A DNA stretch of 64,000 bases from Betaproteobacteria bacterium SCN1 (GCA_008923315.1 WBSF01000007.1:712247-776246), one strand, 5' to 3'. Positions 34,339-45,748 are shown, counted from the first letter of the stretch. Program-made: numbers and translations. The notes: a model not told the origin generated them from the sequence alone.

Positions 34339-35390
34339 GCCGCGAATACGGCCTCGACGAACTCGCGCGCGTCGAAGGGGCGCAGATCGTCCAGGCTTTC
34401 GCCGACGCCGATGTAGCGCACGGGAATCGGCCGCGCCTGGGCGATCGCTGCAATCGCGCCCCCTTTGGCGGTGCCGTCGAGCTTGGTCAACGCCAGCCCG
34501 GTCACGCCGAGCGCGTCGTCGAAGGCCTTGACTTGCGTCACGGCGTTCTGTCCGGTGTTGGCGTCGAGCACCAGCAGTACTTCGTGCGGTGCGCCGGGAA
34601 TGGCTTTTTCGATCACCCGTTTGACCTTGCGGATTTCTTCCATCAGATGCAGCTGCGTCGGCAGCCGGCCGGCGGTGTCAGCCAGCACGACATCGATGTT
34701 GCGCGCGCGCGCGGCGGCGATGGCGTCGAAGATCACAGCCGCCGAGTCGCCCTTGTCCTGGCTGATGACGGTGACGCCGTTGCGCTCGCCCCAGACCTGG
34801 AGCTGCTCGCGCGCGGCGGCGCGGAACGTGTCGCCAGCCGCCAGCAGCACCGACAGCCCCTGCGACTGATAGAGCTTGGCGAGCTTGCCGATGGTGGTCG
34901 TCTTCCCCGCGCCGTTGACCCCGGCCAGCATGAGGACGAAGGGCTTGTGCGGCGTCACGTCCAGCGGCGCCTGCAGCGGGGCGAGCAGATCGACCAGTGC
35001 CGTCTTCAGTGCGGTCTGCAACTGGGTGGCCTCGGTCAGGTTTTCGCGGCGCACCTTTTTCTGGAGGGTGTCGAGCAGGTTTTGCGTCGCATCCACGCCG
35101 ACGTCGGCGGTCAGCAGGATGGTTTCGAGTTCCTCGAACAGCTCGGCGTCGATCTTGCGGCCCATGCCGAACAGGCCGGAAAGCTGGCCGCCAAGCCGGT
35201 CGCGTGTTTTTGCCAGCCCCTGCTTCAACCGCTGCGCCCAGCCCGACTTGGAGGCGGGCTCGGCAGGTTCGGGAGGGGAGGCGGGCGCCGGCGCCGCGGG
35301 GGCTGCCGTCTCGACGGGGGCGGCCGTTGTGTCGGCCGGCGTCTCGGCGGTGTCGGCAGGGAGCTTGGACTTCTTGAAGAAACTAAACAC
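34335..35390 (-). CDS. ftsY: Signal recognition particle receptor FtsY
   Basis: 351 residues. A short Ala/Pro/Glu-rich A domain (about residues 10-50), then the NG domain: GVNGAGKTTTIGKLAKLY (G1), LLAAGDTFRAAAREQL, DTAGRLPTQ (G3), LTKLDGTAKGG (G4/G5). SRP-FtsY delivers nascent membrane proteins. A GTG start gives the expected MFSFFKK opening. First gene of ftsYEX-rpoH, divergent from the M16 peptidase genes. Confidence 0.96.
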   Translation of the reverse strand: MFSFFKKSKLPADTAETPADTTAAPVETAAPAAPAPASPPEPAEPASKSGWAQRLKQGLAKTRDRLGGQLSGLFGMGRKIDAELFEELETILLTADVGVDATQNLLDTLQKKVRRENLTEATQLQTALKTALVDLLAPLQAPLDVTPHKPFVLMLAGVNGAGKTTTIGKLAKLYQSQGLSVLLAAGDTFRAAAREQLQVWGERNGVTVISQDKGDSAAVIFDAIAAARARNIDVVLADTAGRLPTQLHLMEEIRKVKRVIEKAIPGAPHEVLLVLDANTGQNAVTQVKAFDDALGVTGLALTKLDGTAKGGAIAAIAQARPIPVRYIGVGESLDDLRPFDAREFVEAVFAA

Positions 35391-35466
35391 GGACGGACGC
35401 GGTCTGGAGACTGTTCGGCGAACGCCGTATCTTATCATTCGCGCTTCAAGCAACGAGGTGAAAAAC

Positions 35467-36825
35467 ATGCGAAGCCTATGGGCAATCCTGCTGGTCGCGG
35501 TTGCGGCCGGTGCGCAGGCGGGGGTGACCGACGTCACGCTCGACAACGGCATGCGCGTGATCGTGCAGGAAGATCACCGCGCACCGGTGATGGTGTCGCA
35601 GGTGTGGTACCGCGCCGGCAGCATCGACGAATTCAACGGCACCACCGGTGTGGCACACGTGCTGGAACACATGATGTTCAAGGGCACCAGGGATGTGCCG
35701 GCCGGTGAATTCTCCAAGCGCATTGCGGCGGCGGGCGGGCGTGAAAATGCCTTCACCAGCCGTGACCACACCGCGTATTTCCAGCAGATGCAGAAAGACC
35801 GCCTGGAACTGTCGATGCGGCTCGAGTCCGATCGTATGGCCAATCTGGTCATCGGCGACGAAAACTTCGCCAAGGAAATCCAGGTGGTCATGGAAGAGCG
35901 CAGGCTGCGCACGGACGATCAGCCGCAGGCGGTGACCTACGAACGCCTGATGGCGACGGCCTACCAGACGCACCCTTACCGCCGGCCGATCATCGGCTGG
36001 ATGAACGATCTGCAGAACATGACCGCACAGGATGCGCGCGACTGGTACAGCCGTTGGTATGCGCCGAACAATGCCACGCTGGTCGTCGCGGGCGATGTGA
36101 AAAGCGACGAGGTGATCGCGCTGGCGAATCGCTATTTCGGCCCGATTCCGGCCCGTCCGCTGCCGGTGCGCAAGCCGCAGGCCGAAGTCGAGCAGATCGG
36201 CGACAAACGCATCGTCGTCAAGGCGCCGGCCAAGCTGCCTTACCTGCTGATGGCCTGGCACGCGCCCGTGCTGCGCGACTGGCAGACGGACACCGAACCC
36301 TATGCGCTGCAGATTCTCGCAGGCGTACTGTCCGGCAACGACTCGGCCCGGCTGCAGAAGTCGCTCGTCAAGACGCGCCAGATCGCAGTTGATGCAAGCG
36401 CCGGCTACGACGGTATCGCGCGTGGCCCTGGCATGTTCATGGTCGACGCGACGCCGGCGGCCGGTCAGACGGCCGCCGCGCTGGAAAAAGCCGTCCGCGC
36501 CGAGATCGCACGCATCCAGGCCGAGGGCATCAGCGCGGCCGAGCTGGCACGGGTCAAGGCCCAGGTCATTGCAGCCGATGTGTACCAGCGCGATTCCCTG
36601 TTCTATCAGGCCATGCAACTGGGCGAATACGTCACTGCGGGCCTCCCGCCCGAGGCACTGGCGCAACGGGTCGACAGGCTGCGCGCAGTCACGGCCGACC
36701 AGGTGCGGGATGCCGCGCGCAAATGGCTGACCGACGACCGCCTAAGCGTCGCCGAGCTCGACCCGCAGCCGATCCAGCAACCGATGCGTCCTGCCGCCGG
36801 GACGGGAGACAGCCATGTCCGTTAA
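35467..36825 (+). CDS. M16 family zinc metallopeptidase, catalytic partner
   Basis: 452 residues. Signal peptide of about 18 residues (AVAAGAQA). Inverted zinc motif HVLEH (His64, Glu67, His68) in TGVAHVLEHMMFKGT, with a downstream glutamate in VVMEERRLR. Two M16 domains. Periplasmic peptidase of the PqqL/processing-peptidase type. GAGGTG before the ATG. Its last 11 bases overlap the next gene, which encodes the inactive partner. Confidence 0.92.
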   Translation: MRSLWAILLVAVAAGAQAGVTDVTLDNGMRVIVQEDHRAPVMVSQVWYRAGSIDEFNGTTGVAHVLEHMMFKGTRDVPAGEFSKRIAAAGGRENAFTSRDHTAYFQQMQKDRLELSMRLESDRMANLVIGDENFAKEIQVVMEERRLRTDDQPQAVTYERLMATAYQTHPYRRPIIGWMNDLQNMTAQDARDWYSRWYAPNNATLVVAGDVKSDEVIALANRYFGPIPARPLPVRKPQAEVEQIGDKRIVVKAPAKLPYLLMAWHAPVLRDWQTDTEPYALQILAGVLSGNDSARLQKSLVKTRQIAVDASAGYDGIARGPGMFMVDATPAAGQTAAALEKAVRAEIARIQAEGISAAELARVKAQVIAADVYQRDSLFYQAMQLGEYVTAGLPPEALAQRVDRLRAVTADQVRDAARKWLTDDRLSVAELDPQPIQQPMRPAAGTGDSHVR

Positions 36826-38108
36826 GCGTTTTCTGGCGGGTCTCGCCCTCTGCCTGCCGTTCGCCGCCCACGCCGGGCTGACCATTCAGCACTGGCTGAC
36901 CCCGCAGGGCGCGCGCGTGCTGTTCGTCGAAAACCCGGCCCTGCCGATGCTCGACATCGCCGTCGGCTTTCCGGCCGGCAGTGCCCGCGACCCGGCCAGC
37001 AAGCCGGGACTGGCGACCCTGACGCACCGCCTGCTCGATCAGGGGGCGGGTGGTCTGTCCGATACCGAGATTGCGCACCGTCTGGCCGATGTCGGCGCGG
37101 TGCTCGGCGGGAGCTTCGATCGCGACCGGGCCGGCGTCAGCTTGCGTACCCTGTCGTCCGAAGCCGAGAAGACGGCGGCGCTTGACGTGCTGGTGCGCGT
37201 GCTGCACACGCCCGATTTCCCTAAAGCGGTCGTCTCGCGCGAAAAGAAACGGCTGATCGCCGGCATACGCGAAGCCGAGGCAGATCCCGGCTCGGTCGCG
37301 GACAAGGCTTTCTACAGGGTGCTTTACGGGACACAGGCCTATGCGCACGATCCGTCAGGCGATCCGGCGGCAATCGAAACGCTGACACGGACCGATCTGG
37401 TTGCCTTTTACCGCGCCCACTACAGTGCGCCAAACGCCGTCATCGCCCTGATCGGCGACGTCGGCCGGGCCGAAGCGGAACGCATCGCCATGCGCATCGC
37501 GGCCGGCCTGCCGTCCGGCAAGGCCCTGCCGTCGCTGCCGAAGGTGTCGGCAAACGCGCCTGGAACGGTTCGCATCGACCATCCGTCCGCACAGAGCCAT
37601 GTGCTGGTCGGCGCGGTGGGGGTGGCGCGCAACGATCCCGATTTCTTTCCGCTTTATGTCGGCAACTACGTGCTGGGCGGCGGCGGCTTCGATTCCCGGT
37701 TGATGAAGGAAGTGCGCGACAAGCGCGGTTACGCCTACAGCGCCTACAGCTATTTCATGCCGATGGGCGAAGCCGGCCCGTTCCAGCTCGGCCTGCAGAC
37801 CCGTGCCGATCAGGCCGACGCCGCACTCAAGGTCGCAGTCGACACCCTGCGCAGCTTTGTGACCGGTGGTCCTAGCGAGGCCGAGCTCACGCAGGCCAAG
37901 GCCAACCTCACCGGCGGCTTCCCGCTGCGGATCGACAGCAATCGCAAGATACTCGAGTACCTGTCGGTGATCGGTTTCTACCGTCTGCCGCTGGACTATC
38001 TGGATACCTGGACGGCCAAGGTCGAAGCGGTCGACGTGGCGGCGGTGAAAGCGGCCTTTGCACGCAAGCTCGATCCCGACAGACTCGCCACCGTGGTGGT
38101 CGGCGCCG

Positions 38109-38119
<11 letters not shown>
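36815..38119 (+). CDS. M16 family peptidase, zinc site lost (non-catalytic partner)
   Basis: 434 residues with a signal peptide ending PFAAHA. The site matching HxxEH reads HRLLDQ (from His71), lacking the catalytic Glu and second His, so it should not cut peptides. The C-terminal domain keeps the RDKRGYAYSAYSY segment used for substrate contact in M16 proteins. Paired active/inactive M16 subunits form heterodimers in other bacteria and in mitochondria. Confidence 0.9.
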
Positions 38120-39439
<1,320 letters not shown>

Positions 39440-39457
39440 AGCGTTCTACCTGGCGGT

Positions 39458-41461
39458 TCAGGCAGTCTTGGCGAGCCGGGAACCGCCGAGGTTGTCTGCC
39501 AGCGCGTCCAGAATGCGGCCGTTGACGCGCGCGAGCTGTTCCATCTGATCGCTGACCGCGGCCATTGTCATGTCGAGTTCGGCAATGCGTTCGTCCAGGG
39601 TTTCCGTTGCCGCATGGATGCGGCTCACGCTGTCCAGCCGGCGCTTCAGCTGAAGCGTGTGTTCGCGTACCTGGGTTTCCATCGGGGCGATGAGCGCTTT
39701 CAGCCAGGTTTCGGTCTCGCCGTTGGCGAATTCGAACACCTGAACCACCTTGTTCGCCAGTGTTTCGAAAAAGCGCCGGGTCAACTGCTGCTGGCCGACG
39801 GTGAGCATCTTCAGCACGGTGTTGAAGTGTGCTTCGAAGATCGCTTCCAGGCGGGCCATTTCGCGGTTGTACTTGCCCAGGCTGAAGTCTGGCGGATTGA
39901 CCATCGCGAGTCCGTGTTCGTCGCTGAATTTCTGGTACATCGCGGTCATCATGCTGCGAATGTCCTGCGTGATCGCCGTCGAGGCTTCCAGATCCGCATT
40001 CAACTGCCGGAAGAAACGCGTCATTGCATCGCGCAGGCCGGCGCTGAAACGGCTCTGTTCCATCGCCTGGCGGGTCTCTTTCACCGTTGCGTGCAGCGCA
40101 GGCATGCCCAGATGGCGATGCAGCTCCTCGACCTTGCGCGCGAATACGGCACGCAAGGCATTGAACTGCTGGAGGCCGCGCTCGAACTGTTCCTTGTCGG
40201 CGTTCGCCTGCTGCATCATGTGTTCGATCACGCTCCGGTTCTTGCCGCGCAGGCTTTCCAGCTCCTGGGCCTGGTCCTGGATGGTCGCAAGTCGGGTTTC
40301 CAGCAATTCCGTCGTCCGGACGACCACGTCTTCGACGGCGGCCTGGGTCGATTCGCCGATCAAGGTCTGCTTGCAGGGAATGAGTTCCTGACTGAGCGCA
40401 CTTTCGAGCTCGGGCAGGCGGCTTCTTGCCAGCAGGGGCGCGTCATGGCGTATTTTCGCCACCAGGGCTTTCTGGGCGGACACCGGGTAGACCTGATGGG
40501 CGGGCAGATCGAGCAGGCCGGCGCTTGCCGCGACCTGTTTGGCGATTTCGGCTTCGATCTCGGCATCGCTCTTGAGCTCGTCCCACAGGCCATCGATCTT
40601 GTTCAGCACCGCGAGGCGCGCGCGGCTCGATCCGTGCGTCGGTGCGATGTGCTCCCGCCAGATCGCGATGTCGGATTTGGTCACCCCGGTGTCGGCCGCC
40701 AGCAGGAACAGTACGGCATGTGCGTTCGGCAACATGCTGAGAGTCAGCTCGGGTTCCGTCCCGATGGCGTTGAGTCCCGGCGTATCGAGAATGACCAGTC
40801 CCTGCTTCAGCAGCGGGTGCGGGAAATTGATCAGGGCGTGGCGCCAGCGCGGAATCGCGACGACGCCGTCCCGGCTCAGTGTGCGCGCCGTCTCTTCGTC
40901 GCCGGGATCGATGAGTCCGTAGGCTTCGGCCGTTGCTGCGTCCACCGGTTGCGTATCGGCCAGACGCATCAGCGCCGCGCTCATGTCCTCGGCGGAATCG
41001 AGGTTCAGCAGGAATTCGGTCCAGGCATCCGGATCGCGCTTGAAGTCGGCGATGCTGCCGTCCAGGGCCTTGGTTTCGATCGGTAGCAGGCGTAACGAAG
41101 GCCGGCGCTTCGGATCGAAATAGAGTTCGGTCGGACACATCGTGGTGCGGCCGGCCGAGGAGGGCAGCACGCGCTGCCGGTAATCGGAAAAGAAAATCGC
41201 GTTGATGAGCTCGGATTTGCCGCGGGAGAATTCGGCCACGAAAGCCACGTTGAGGGTGTCTTCCTGAAGACGGCCCAGCAGTTGTCCGAGCCGCAGGTCG
41301 GACTCGCCGTCGTCGAGTTCCTGCGCGGCGAGCCAGGCGCGCAGGGCCTCGACGCGCACGTAGACCGCGTCGCGCCAGGCGCTGTAGCGCTCGAACTCGT
41401 CGACCAGCGTGGTGGGGGTCATGGGGCGCTTGGTGGATAAATTGAGGATATTCAACGACAT
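39458..41461 (-). CDS. Dynamin-like GTPase
   Basis: 667 residues. G1 VAEFSRGKSELINAIFF, G2 threonines in SSAGRTTMCPTELYF, G3 GLVILDTPGLNAIG, G4 VLNKIDGLWDEL. After the G domain come long helical and coiled-coil segments (about 330-667) like the stalk of bacterial dynamins; no clear membrane helix is seen. Of known proteins it most resembles the CrfC/YjdA type of soluble bacterial dynamins, rather than the paired membrane ones. It follows mutM on the same strand with a 44-base gap. The ATG at 41461 lacks a good ribosome binding site; ATG 41422 is an alternative. Confidence 0.85.
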   Translation of the reverse strand: MSLNILNLSTKRPMTPTTLVDEFERYSAWRDAVYVRVEALRAWLAAQELDDGESDLRLGQLLGRLQEDTLNVAFVAEFSRGKSELINAIFFSDYRQRVLPSSAGRTTMCPTELYFDPKRRPSLRLLPIETKALDGSIADFKRDPDAWTEFLLNLDSAEDMSAALMRLADTQPVDAATAEAYGLIDPGDEETARTLSRDGVVAIPRWRHALINFPHPLLKQGLVILDTPGLNAIGTEPELTLSMLPNAHAVLFLLAADTGVTKSDIAIWREHIAPTHGSSRARLAVLNKIDGLWDELKSDAEIEAEIAKQVAASAGLLDLPAHQVYPVSAQKALVAKIRHDAPLLARSRLPELESALSQELIPCKQTLIGESTQAAVEDVVVRTTELLETRLATIQDQAQELESLRGKNRSVIEHMMQQANADKEQFERGLQQFNALRAVFARKVEELHRHLGMPALHATVKETRQAMEQSRFSAGLRDAMTRFFRQLNADLEASTAITQDIRSMMTAMYQKFSDEHGLAMVNPPDFSLGKYNREMARLEAIFEAHFNTVLKMLTVGQQQLTRRFFETLANKVVQVFEFANGETETWLKALIAPMETQVREHTLQLKRRLDSVSRIHAATETLDERIAELDMTMAAVSDQMEQLARVNGRILDALADNLGGSRLAKTA

Positions 41462-41505
41462 ATTAATAATAAATCCGATCGGGCGCGACCCGGCGGGCTG
41501 CGGGT

Positions 41506-42318
41506 TCAGCGCTGGCAGTGCGGGCAGTGGAACGTGGCGCGCTGTCCCTGTACGGTGCGGCGGATCGGCGTGCCGCAGACCTTGCAGGGCAGACCGGCAC
41601 GGTCGTACACCCGGGTCTGGAGCTGGAAGTAGCCGAGTTCGCCATCGCTGGCGACATAATCGCGCAGGGAACTGCCGCCTGCGGCGATGGCGGCAGCCAG
41701 CACGCGCTTGATGGCCGCCGCCAGGCGGTCGCAGGCCGGACGGGACAGGCGCCGGGCGGCAGTGCCGGGGCGGATGCCTGCGTGGAACAGGGATTCCGAG
41801 GCGTAGATATTGCCGACGCCGACCACTACACCAGCATCCATGATGACTTGTTTGATCGCCGTGCTGCGCCGTCGGCATTGCGTGTGCAGGCAGGCACCGC
41901 CGAAAGTATCGGTCAGCGGCTCGGGGCCGAGGTGGGCAAGCAGCGGATGCGCGGCCGGGGCGTCGGTCCACAGCACCGCGCCGAAGCGGCGCGGGTCGCG
42001 CAGGCGCAGCACCTGACCGCCCTCGAACAGCCAGTCCACGTGGTCGTGCGCGCCCGGCGGCTCGTCCGGACGGGCGAGGCGCAGGCTGCCGGACATGCCC
42101 AGATGCACGATCTGGGCGTATTGCCCGAAATCGAACAGGAGGTACTTGCCGCGCCGGGCAATGCCCTCCAGAGTGCGGCCCTCCAGCCGGCCCGGCAGGT
42201 CGGCCGGCACCGGCCAGCGCAGATGCGGGTTGCGGACGGTCACGCCATGCAGTCTGTGGCCGGTGAGCGTGGGCGCCAGTCCCAGACGGGTGGTTTCGAC
42301 TTCGGGCAATTCGGGCAT
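41506..42318 (-). CDS. mutM: Formamidopyrimidine-DNA glycosylase
   Basis: 270 residues. N-terminal PELPEVETT with catalytic Pro2/Glu3, the helix-two-turn-helix region with GVGNIYASESLFHAGIRP, and zinc finger CKVC...CPHC near the C terminus. Removes 8-oxoguanine from DNA. Divergent from the TPR lipoprotein gene. Confidence 0.98.
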   Translation of the reverse strand: MPELPEVETTRLGLAPTLTGHRLHGVTVRNPHLRWPVPADLPGRLEGRTLEGIARRGKYLLFDFGQYAQIVHLGMSGSLRLARPDEPPGAHDHVDWLFEGGQVLRLRDPRRFGAVLWTDAPAAHPLLAHLGPEPLTDTFGGACLHTQCRRRSTAIKQVIMDAGVVVGVGNIYASESLFHAGIRPGTAARRLSRPACDRLAAAIKRVLAAAIAAGGSSLRDYVASDGELGYFQLQTRVYDRAGLPCKVCGTPIRRTVQGQRATFHCPHCQR

Positions 42319-42365
42319 GGCCGGGATTTTATCGCGCTGTTTCAAGGGTGCGGGATGAACCTTGC

Positions 42366-42393
42366 TTGCAGGGGACTCTCGAAAGCATAGAAT
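42366..42393 (+). promoter_or_regulatory. Candidate promoter of the TPR-lolB-ispE operon
   Basis: TTGCAG (42366-42371), 16-base spacer, TAGAAT (42388-42393). The -10 is flanked by an inverted repeat TCTCGA (42377-42382) and TCGAGA (42393-42398). Confidence 0.35.
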
Positions 42394-42420
42394 CGAGATC
42401 AGCAATCCAGCAGGCGATCC

Positions 42421-44220
42421 ATGAAAGCGTCCACTCTTCTTCCCCTCGGCGCCGCCCTGTTCCTCGCGGCCGCATGCAGCCAGACCGGCGTAAAGCCCGC
42501 CCAGCGCGCCGCCGTGGAAACCCAGGCCGGCCCGCCGGCCGCTGCGGCGTCGCAGTCGGGTGTCCCGGCCGGCCGCCCTGCGGCGGCACCAGCCGTCGAT
42601 CCGGATGCGGAAAAAGCGGCCCGGGAGGCAGCTTTGCCCAAGCAGCCGCTTACGCCGGACATTCTGTTCAAATTCCTCGTCGGCGAGGTCGCGGTGCAGC
42701 GGGGGGCGATCGGCGTTGCCCAGTCGGCCTATCTGGATCTGGCGCGGGAAACGCACGATCCGCGCATTGCGCGCCGGGCAGCGGAAGTCTCGCTGATTGC
42801 CCGCGACCAGACGAGTGCGCTGGAAGCCACCCGGATGTGGGCCGGTTCCGAGCCCGATTCGCTGCGTGCCAAACAGACGCTTGCAGCTTTGCTGCTGAAC
42901 GAAGGCAAGCTTGCGGAGGCCGAGCCTATCCTGCGCGATCTGGTCAAGGCGGACAGTGCCAACATGTTTCTGCATCTGTCGGCCTTGATGGGCAAGACGC
43001 GCGATACCCAGGCCGGACTGGCGCTGGTGCAGGTGCTGGCCGCAGATTTTCCCGAGCTGCCGGAGGCGCGGTTTGCCGTCGGGCAGGCGGCGGCCAGCGC
43101 GGGACAGCTCGATACCGCGATCGAAGCGCTCAAACAGGCGGATGCCCTGCGTCCCGGCTGGGAGCCGGCCGCGCTGATGCGCGCGCAGATTCTGGCGAAA
43201 AACTCGCGCGCAGATGCGCTGGCCTTCATGCGCGGTTTTCTGACGGCCCACGCGGAGGCGCGTGACGTGCGTCTGGCCTATGCGCGCACCTTGGTCAACG
43301 CCAACCAGTTCCCCGAGGCGCGGGCGGAGTTCACCCGCCTGACCCAGGATTTTCCGCGCAATGCCGAGGTCAGCTTCGCGGCCGGCCTGCTGTCGCTGCA
43401 AATGGGCGATCTCGACGCCGCGCAGGCGCTGCTTTCGCAAACGCTGGACTACAACCCGCGCGAGCCCGATACGGTGTATTACTACCTCGGGCAGGTGGCG
43501 GAGCAGCAAAAGCTGCCGGATGTGGCCGCGATGCAATACGCCCGGGTGCAGGGTGGAAATTATCTGGTGCCGGCGCGTGCGCGCCAGGCCGCCATGCTGG
43601 CGCAGGCTGGCAGGCTTGACGAGGCGCGTGCGTTGCTGGGGGAAACCCAGGGCGAGACCGATGCCCAGAACGTCCGTCTGGTTCAGGCCCAGGCCGAGCT
43701 GCTGCGCAACGACAAACAGCATGCAGCGGAATTCGACACCCTGAGCGAAGGGCTCAAACGTTTTCCGGATGCGCCGGACCTGCTGTACGACCGCGCCATG
43801 GCCGCGGAAAAGCTCGACCGTCTGGATGTACTCGAAACCGATTTACGCAGGGTAATCACCCTGCGTCCCGACGATGCCCAAGCCTACAATGCGCTGGGTT
43901 ACACCCTTGCCGACCGGACCGATCGCCTGACGGAGGCCGTGGGGCTGCTCGACAAGGCCTTGTCGCTGGCGCCGAACGATCCCTTCATCCTCGACAGCGT
44001 GGGGTGGGCCCAATTCCGCACCGGCAATCTGATGCGCGCGCAGGAGTACCTCGAACGCGCGTTCAAGATGCGCCCCGACCCCGAAATCGCCGCCCATCTG
44101 GGTGAGGTGCTCTGGGCGATGGGGCAGCGCGACGCGGCCGGCAAGCTCTGGCAGTCCAGCCTGCAGTCACATCCGCAGAACGAAGTGCTGTTGGAAACGT
44201 TGCGCCGGCTGAAACCCTGA
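42421..44220 (+). CDS. TPR-repeat lipoprotein
   Basis: 599 residues. Lipobox LAAAC near residue 19, a low-complexity Ala/Pro linker (about 25-70), then a long row of tetratricopeptide repeats, clearest near the C terminus (AYNALGYTLADRTDRLTEAV; FILDSVGWAQFRTGNLMRAQ). Probably an outer-membrane-anchored scaffold. It precedes lolB and overlaps it by one base, as in many Betaproteobacteria. Partner unknown. Confidence 0.85.
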   Translation: MKASTLLPLGAALFLAAACSQTGVKPAQRAAVETQAGPPAAAASQSGVPAGRPAAAPAVDPDAEKAAREAALPKQPLTPDILFKFLVGEVAVQRGAIGVAQSAYLDLARETHDPRIARRAAEVSLIARDQTSALEATRMWAGSEPDSLRAKQTLAALLLNEGKLAEAEPILRDLVKADSANMFLHLSALMGKTRDTQAGLALVQVLAADFPELPEARFAVGQAAASAGQLDTAIEALKQADALRPGWEPAALMRAQILAKNSRADALAFMRGFLTAHAEARDVRLAYARTLVNANQFPEARAEFTRLTQDFPRNAEVSFAAGLLSLQMGDLDAAQALLSQTLDYNPREPDTVYYYLGQVAEQQKLPDVAAMQYARVQGGNYLVPARARQAAMLAQAGRLDEARALLGETQGETDAQNVRLVQAQAELLRNDKQHAAEFDTLSEGLKRFPDAPDLLYDRAMAAEKLDRLDVLETDLRRVITLRPDDAQAYNALGYTLADRTDRLTEAVGLLDKALSLAPNDPFILDSVGWAQFRTGNLMRAQEYLERAFKMRPDPEIAAHLGEVLWAMGQRDAAGKLWQSSLQSHPQNEVLLETLRRLKP

Positions 44221-44759
44221 TGTGGCGCGCGTTTGCCGCTTGCCTGCCACTGCTGCTGGCAGCATGCGCGACCGTGTCGCCGCCCGCCGCCGAACTGACG
44301 GGCGCGGGCTGGCGTTTCAGCGGCCGGATCGGCATTCAGACCGAGACGCAAAGCCTGTCCGGCAATCTGCGCTGGCAGCATCGTGCCGACGCGGACAGTC
44401 TTTTCCTGAGTACACCGCTGGGCCAGGGGGTCGCCCGCATCGAGCGCAGCGCCGCCGGCGTCACGCTGGAACTGCCCGATCAGCCGCCCCGCCGGGCACC
44501 GGATGCGGAAACCCTCACACGCGATGCGCTGGGCTATGCCTTGCCGGTTGCCGGCCTGGTGTGGTGGATGCAGGCCCGGCCGGACCCCGGTCGGCCGTTC
44601 ACCGCCGAGCGCGACGACAATGGGCGGCTGGCGCGCCTCGAACAGGACGGCTGGACCATCGACTACCGCCAGTATGTTCAGGACCGGCCGCGCCGGCTCA
44701 CGCTGATCCGCGAAGATATTGAAATCCGCCTGGTGGCCGACGAATGGCAGACCGAATGA
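44220..44759 (+). CDS. lolB: Outer-membrane lipoprotein receptor LolB
   Basis: 179 residues. Lipobox LLLAACA (Cys near 16), then GAGWRFSGRIGIQTETQSLS and the beta strands of the LolB half-barrel (NLRWQHRADADSLFLSTPLG). Receives lipoproteins from LolA and inserts them in the outer membrane. Start codon shares a base with the upstream stop; stop overlaps ispE. Confidence 0.92.
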   Translation: MWRAFAACLPLLLAACATVSPPAAELTGAGWRFSGRIGIQTETQSLSGNLRWQHRADADSLFLSTPLGQGVARIERSAAGVTLELPDQPPRRAPDAETLTRDALGYALPVAGLVWWMQARPDPGRPFTAERDDNGRLARLEQDGWTIDYRQYVQDRPRRLTLIREDIEIRLVADEWQTE

Positions 44760-45592
44760 ACCACGTCTTTCCGGCGCCGGCCAAGCTCAACCTTTTCCTG
44801 CACGTCGTCGGCCGGCGTGCGGATGGCTATCACCTGTTGCAGAGCCTGTTTCGCTTCATCGACCGTGCGGATGAGGTGCATCTGGAACTGCGCGACGACG
44901 GTGCGGTGACCCGTGCGCTCGATTTGCCGGGCGTGCCTGAAGCAGAGGATCTGACCGTGCGCGCGGCCCGTTTGCTGCAAGCTTACGCGCCGCCCGGGGC
45001 CGGTGTGGCTGTTCGATTGGAGAAACGGTTGCCGATGGGCGGCGGGCTGGGAGGCGGCAGCTCGGACGCGGCGACTGTGCTGCTGGCGTTGAACCGGTTA
45101 TGGAACGTGAACCTGTCGCGTGCCCAGTTGCAGGCGCTGGCGCTGCAGCTGGGGGCCGATGTGCCGGTCTTCGTGTTCGGGCAGACCGCGTTTGCCGAAG
45201 GCGTGGGCGAGATTCTCCGGACAGCCGCAGCCCCGCCGGCCTGGTATGTCGTGCTGACGCCGCCTGAGCATGTGGCGACCGCATCGATTTTTGCCGCGCC
45301 GGAATTGACACGCGACACGCCGCCCCTCAAAATAGCGCCCTTTTCCGCAGGCATGGGTCGAAACGATCTGGAGCCGGTGGTCGTTGGGCGGTATCCCGAA
45401 GTCGCGCGTCATCTCGCATGGCTGGCGCAATTCGGCGAGGCGCGAATGACCGGATCGGGGGCCTGTGTGTTCGCATCGTTCGGCACGGAAGACGCGGCGC
45501 GCGACGTGTTCCGCCAGTTGCCCGGATCGATGTGCGGTTTTGTGGCGCGGGGTCTGGACAGGCATCCCCTGTACGATTTCTGCGCCGGGTAG
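44756..45592 (+). CDS. ispE: 4-diphosphocytidyl-2-C-methyl-D-erythritol kinase
   Basis: 278 residues, GHMP kinase: FPAPAKLNLFLHVVGRRADG, ATP loop PMGGGLGGGSSDAATVL and GEARMTGSGACVFASF. Fourth step of the MEP isoprenoid pathway. The ATG overlapping the lolB stop (ATGA) is taken as start; an ATG four codons earlier is possible. Confidence 0.96.
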   Translation: MNHVFPAPAKLNLFLHVVGRRADGYHLLQSLFRFIDRADEVHLELRDDGAVTRALDLPGVPEAEDLTVRAARLLQAYAPPGAGVAVRLEKRLPMGGGLGGGSSDAATVLLALNRLWNVNLSRAQLQALALQLGADVPVFVFGQTAFAEGVGEILRTAAAPPAWYVVLTPPEHVATASIFAAPELTRDTPPLKIAPFSAGMGRNDLEPVVVGRYPEVARHLAWLAQFGEARMTGSGACVFASFGTEDAARDVFRQLPGSMCGFVARGLDRHPLYDFCAG

Positions 45593-45599
45593 CACCCGT

Positions 45600-45674
45600 T
45601 GGGGAGTCGCCAAGTGGTAAGGCATCGGATTTTGATTCCGACATTCGTAGGTTCGATCCCTACCTCCCCAGCCA
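45600..45674 (+). tRNA. tRNA-Gln (TTG anticodon)
   Basis: Cloverleaf starts TGGGGAG and ends with encoded CCA; the anticodon loop TTTTGAT gives TTG. T-loop GTTCGATC is present. Eight bases after ispE, conserved ispE-tRNA-Gln-prs order. Confidence 0.97.
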
Positions 45675-45686
45675 ATATTTAAAGAG

Positions 45687-45712
45687 AACAGCCGCCGGAG
45701 GCGGCTGTTTTT
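45687..45712 (+). terminator. Intrinsic terminator after tRNA-Gln
   Basis: AACAGCCGCC (45687-45696), loop GGA, GGCGGCTGTT (45700-45709), then further T residues to 45712. Confidence 0.85.
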
Positions 45713-45748
45713 ATTGCGTCTGTTGTTGTTTTCGCGCTGGAGAGCAGT

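Noticed and set aside
39614-41086. A 490-codon plus-strand frame opposite the dynamin gene
   Set aside because: Antisense shadow, no motifs; all GTPase motifs are on the minus strand.
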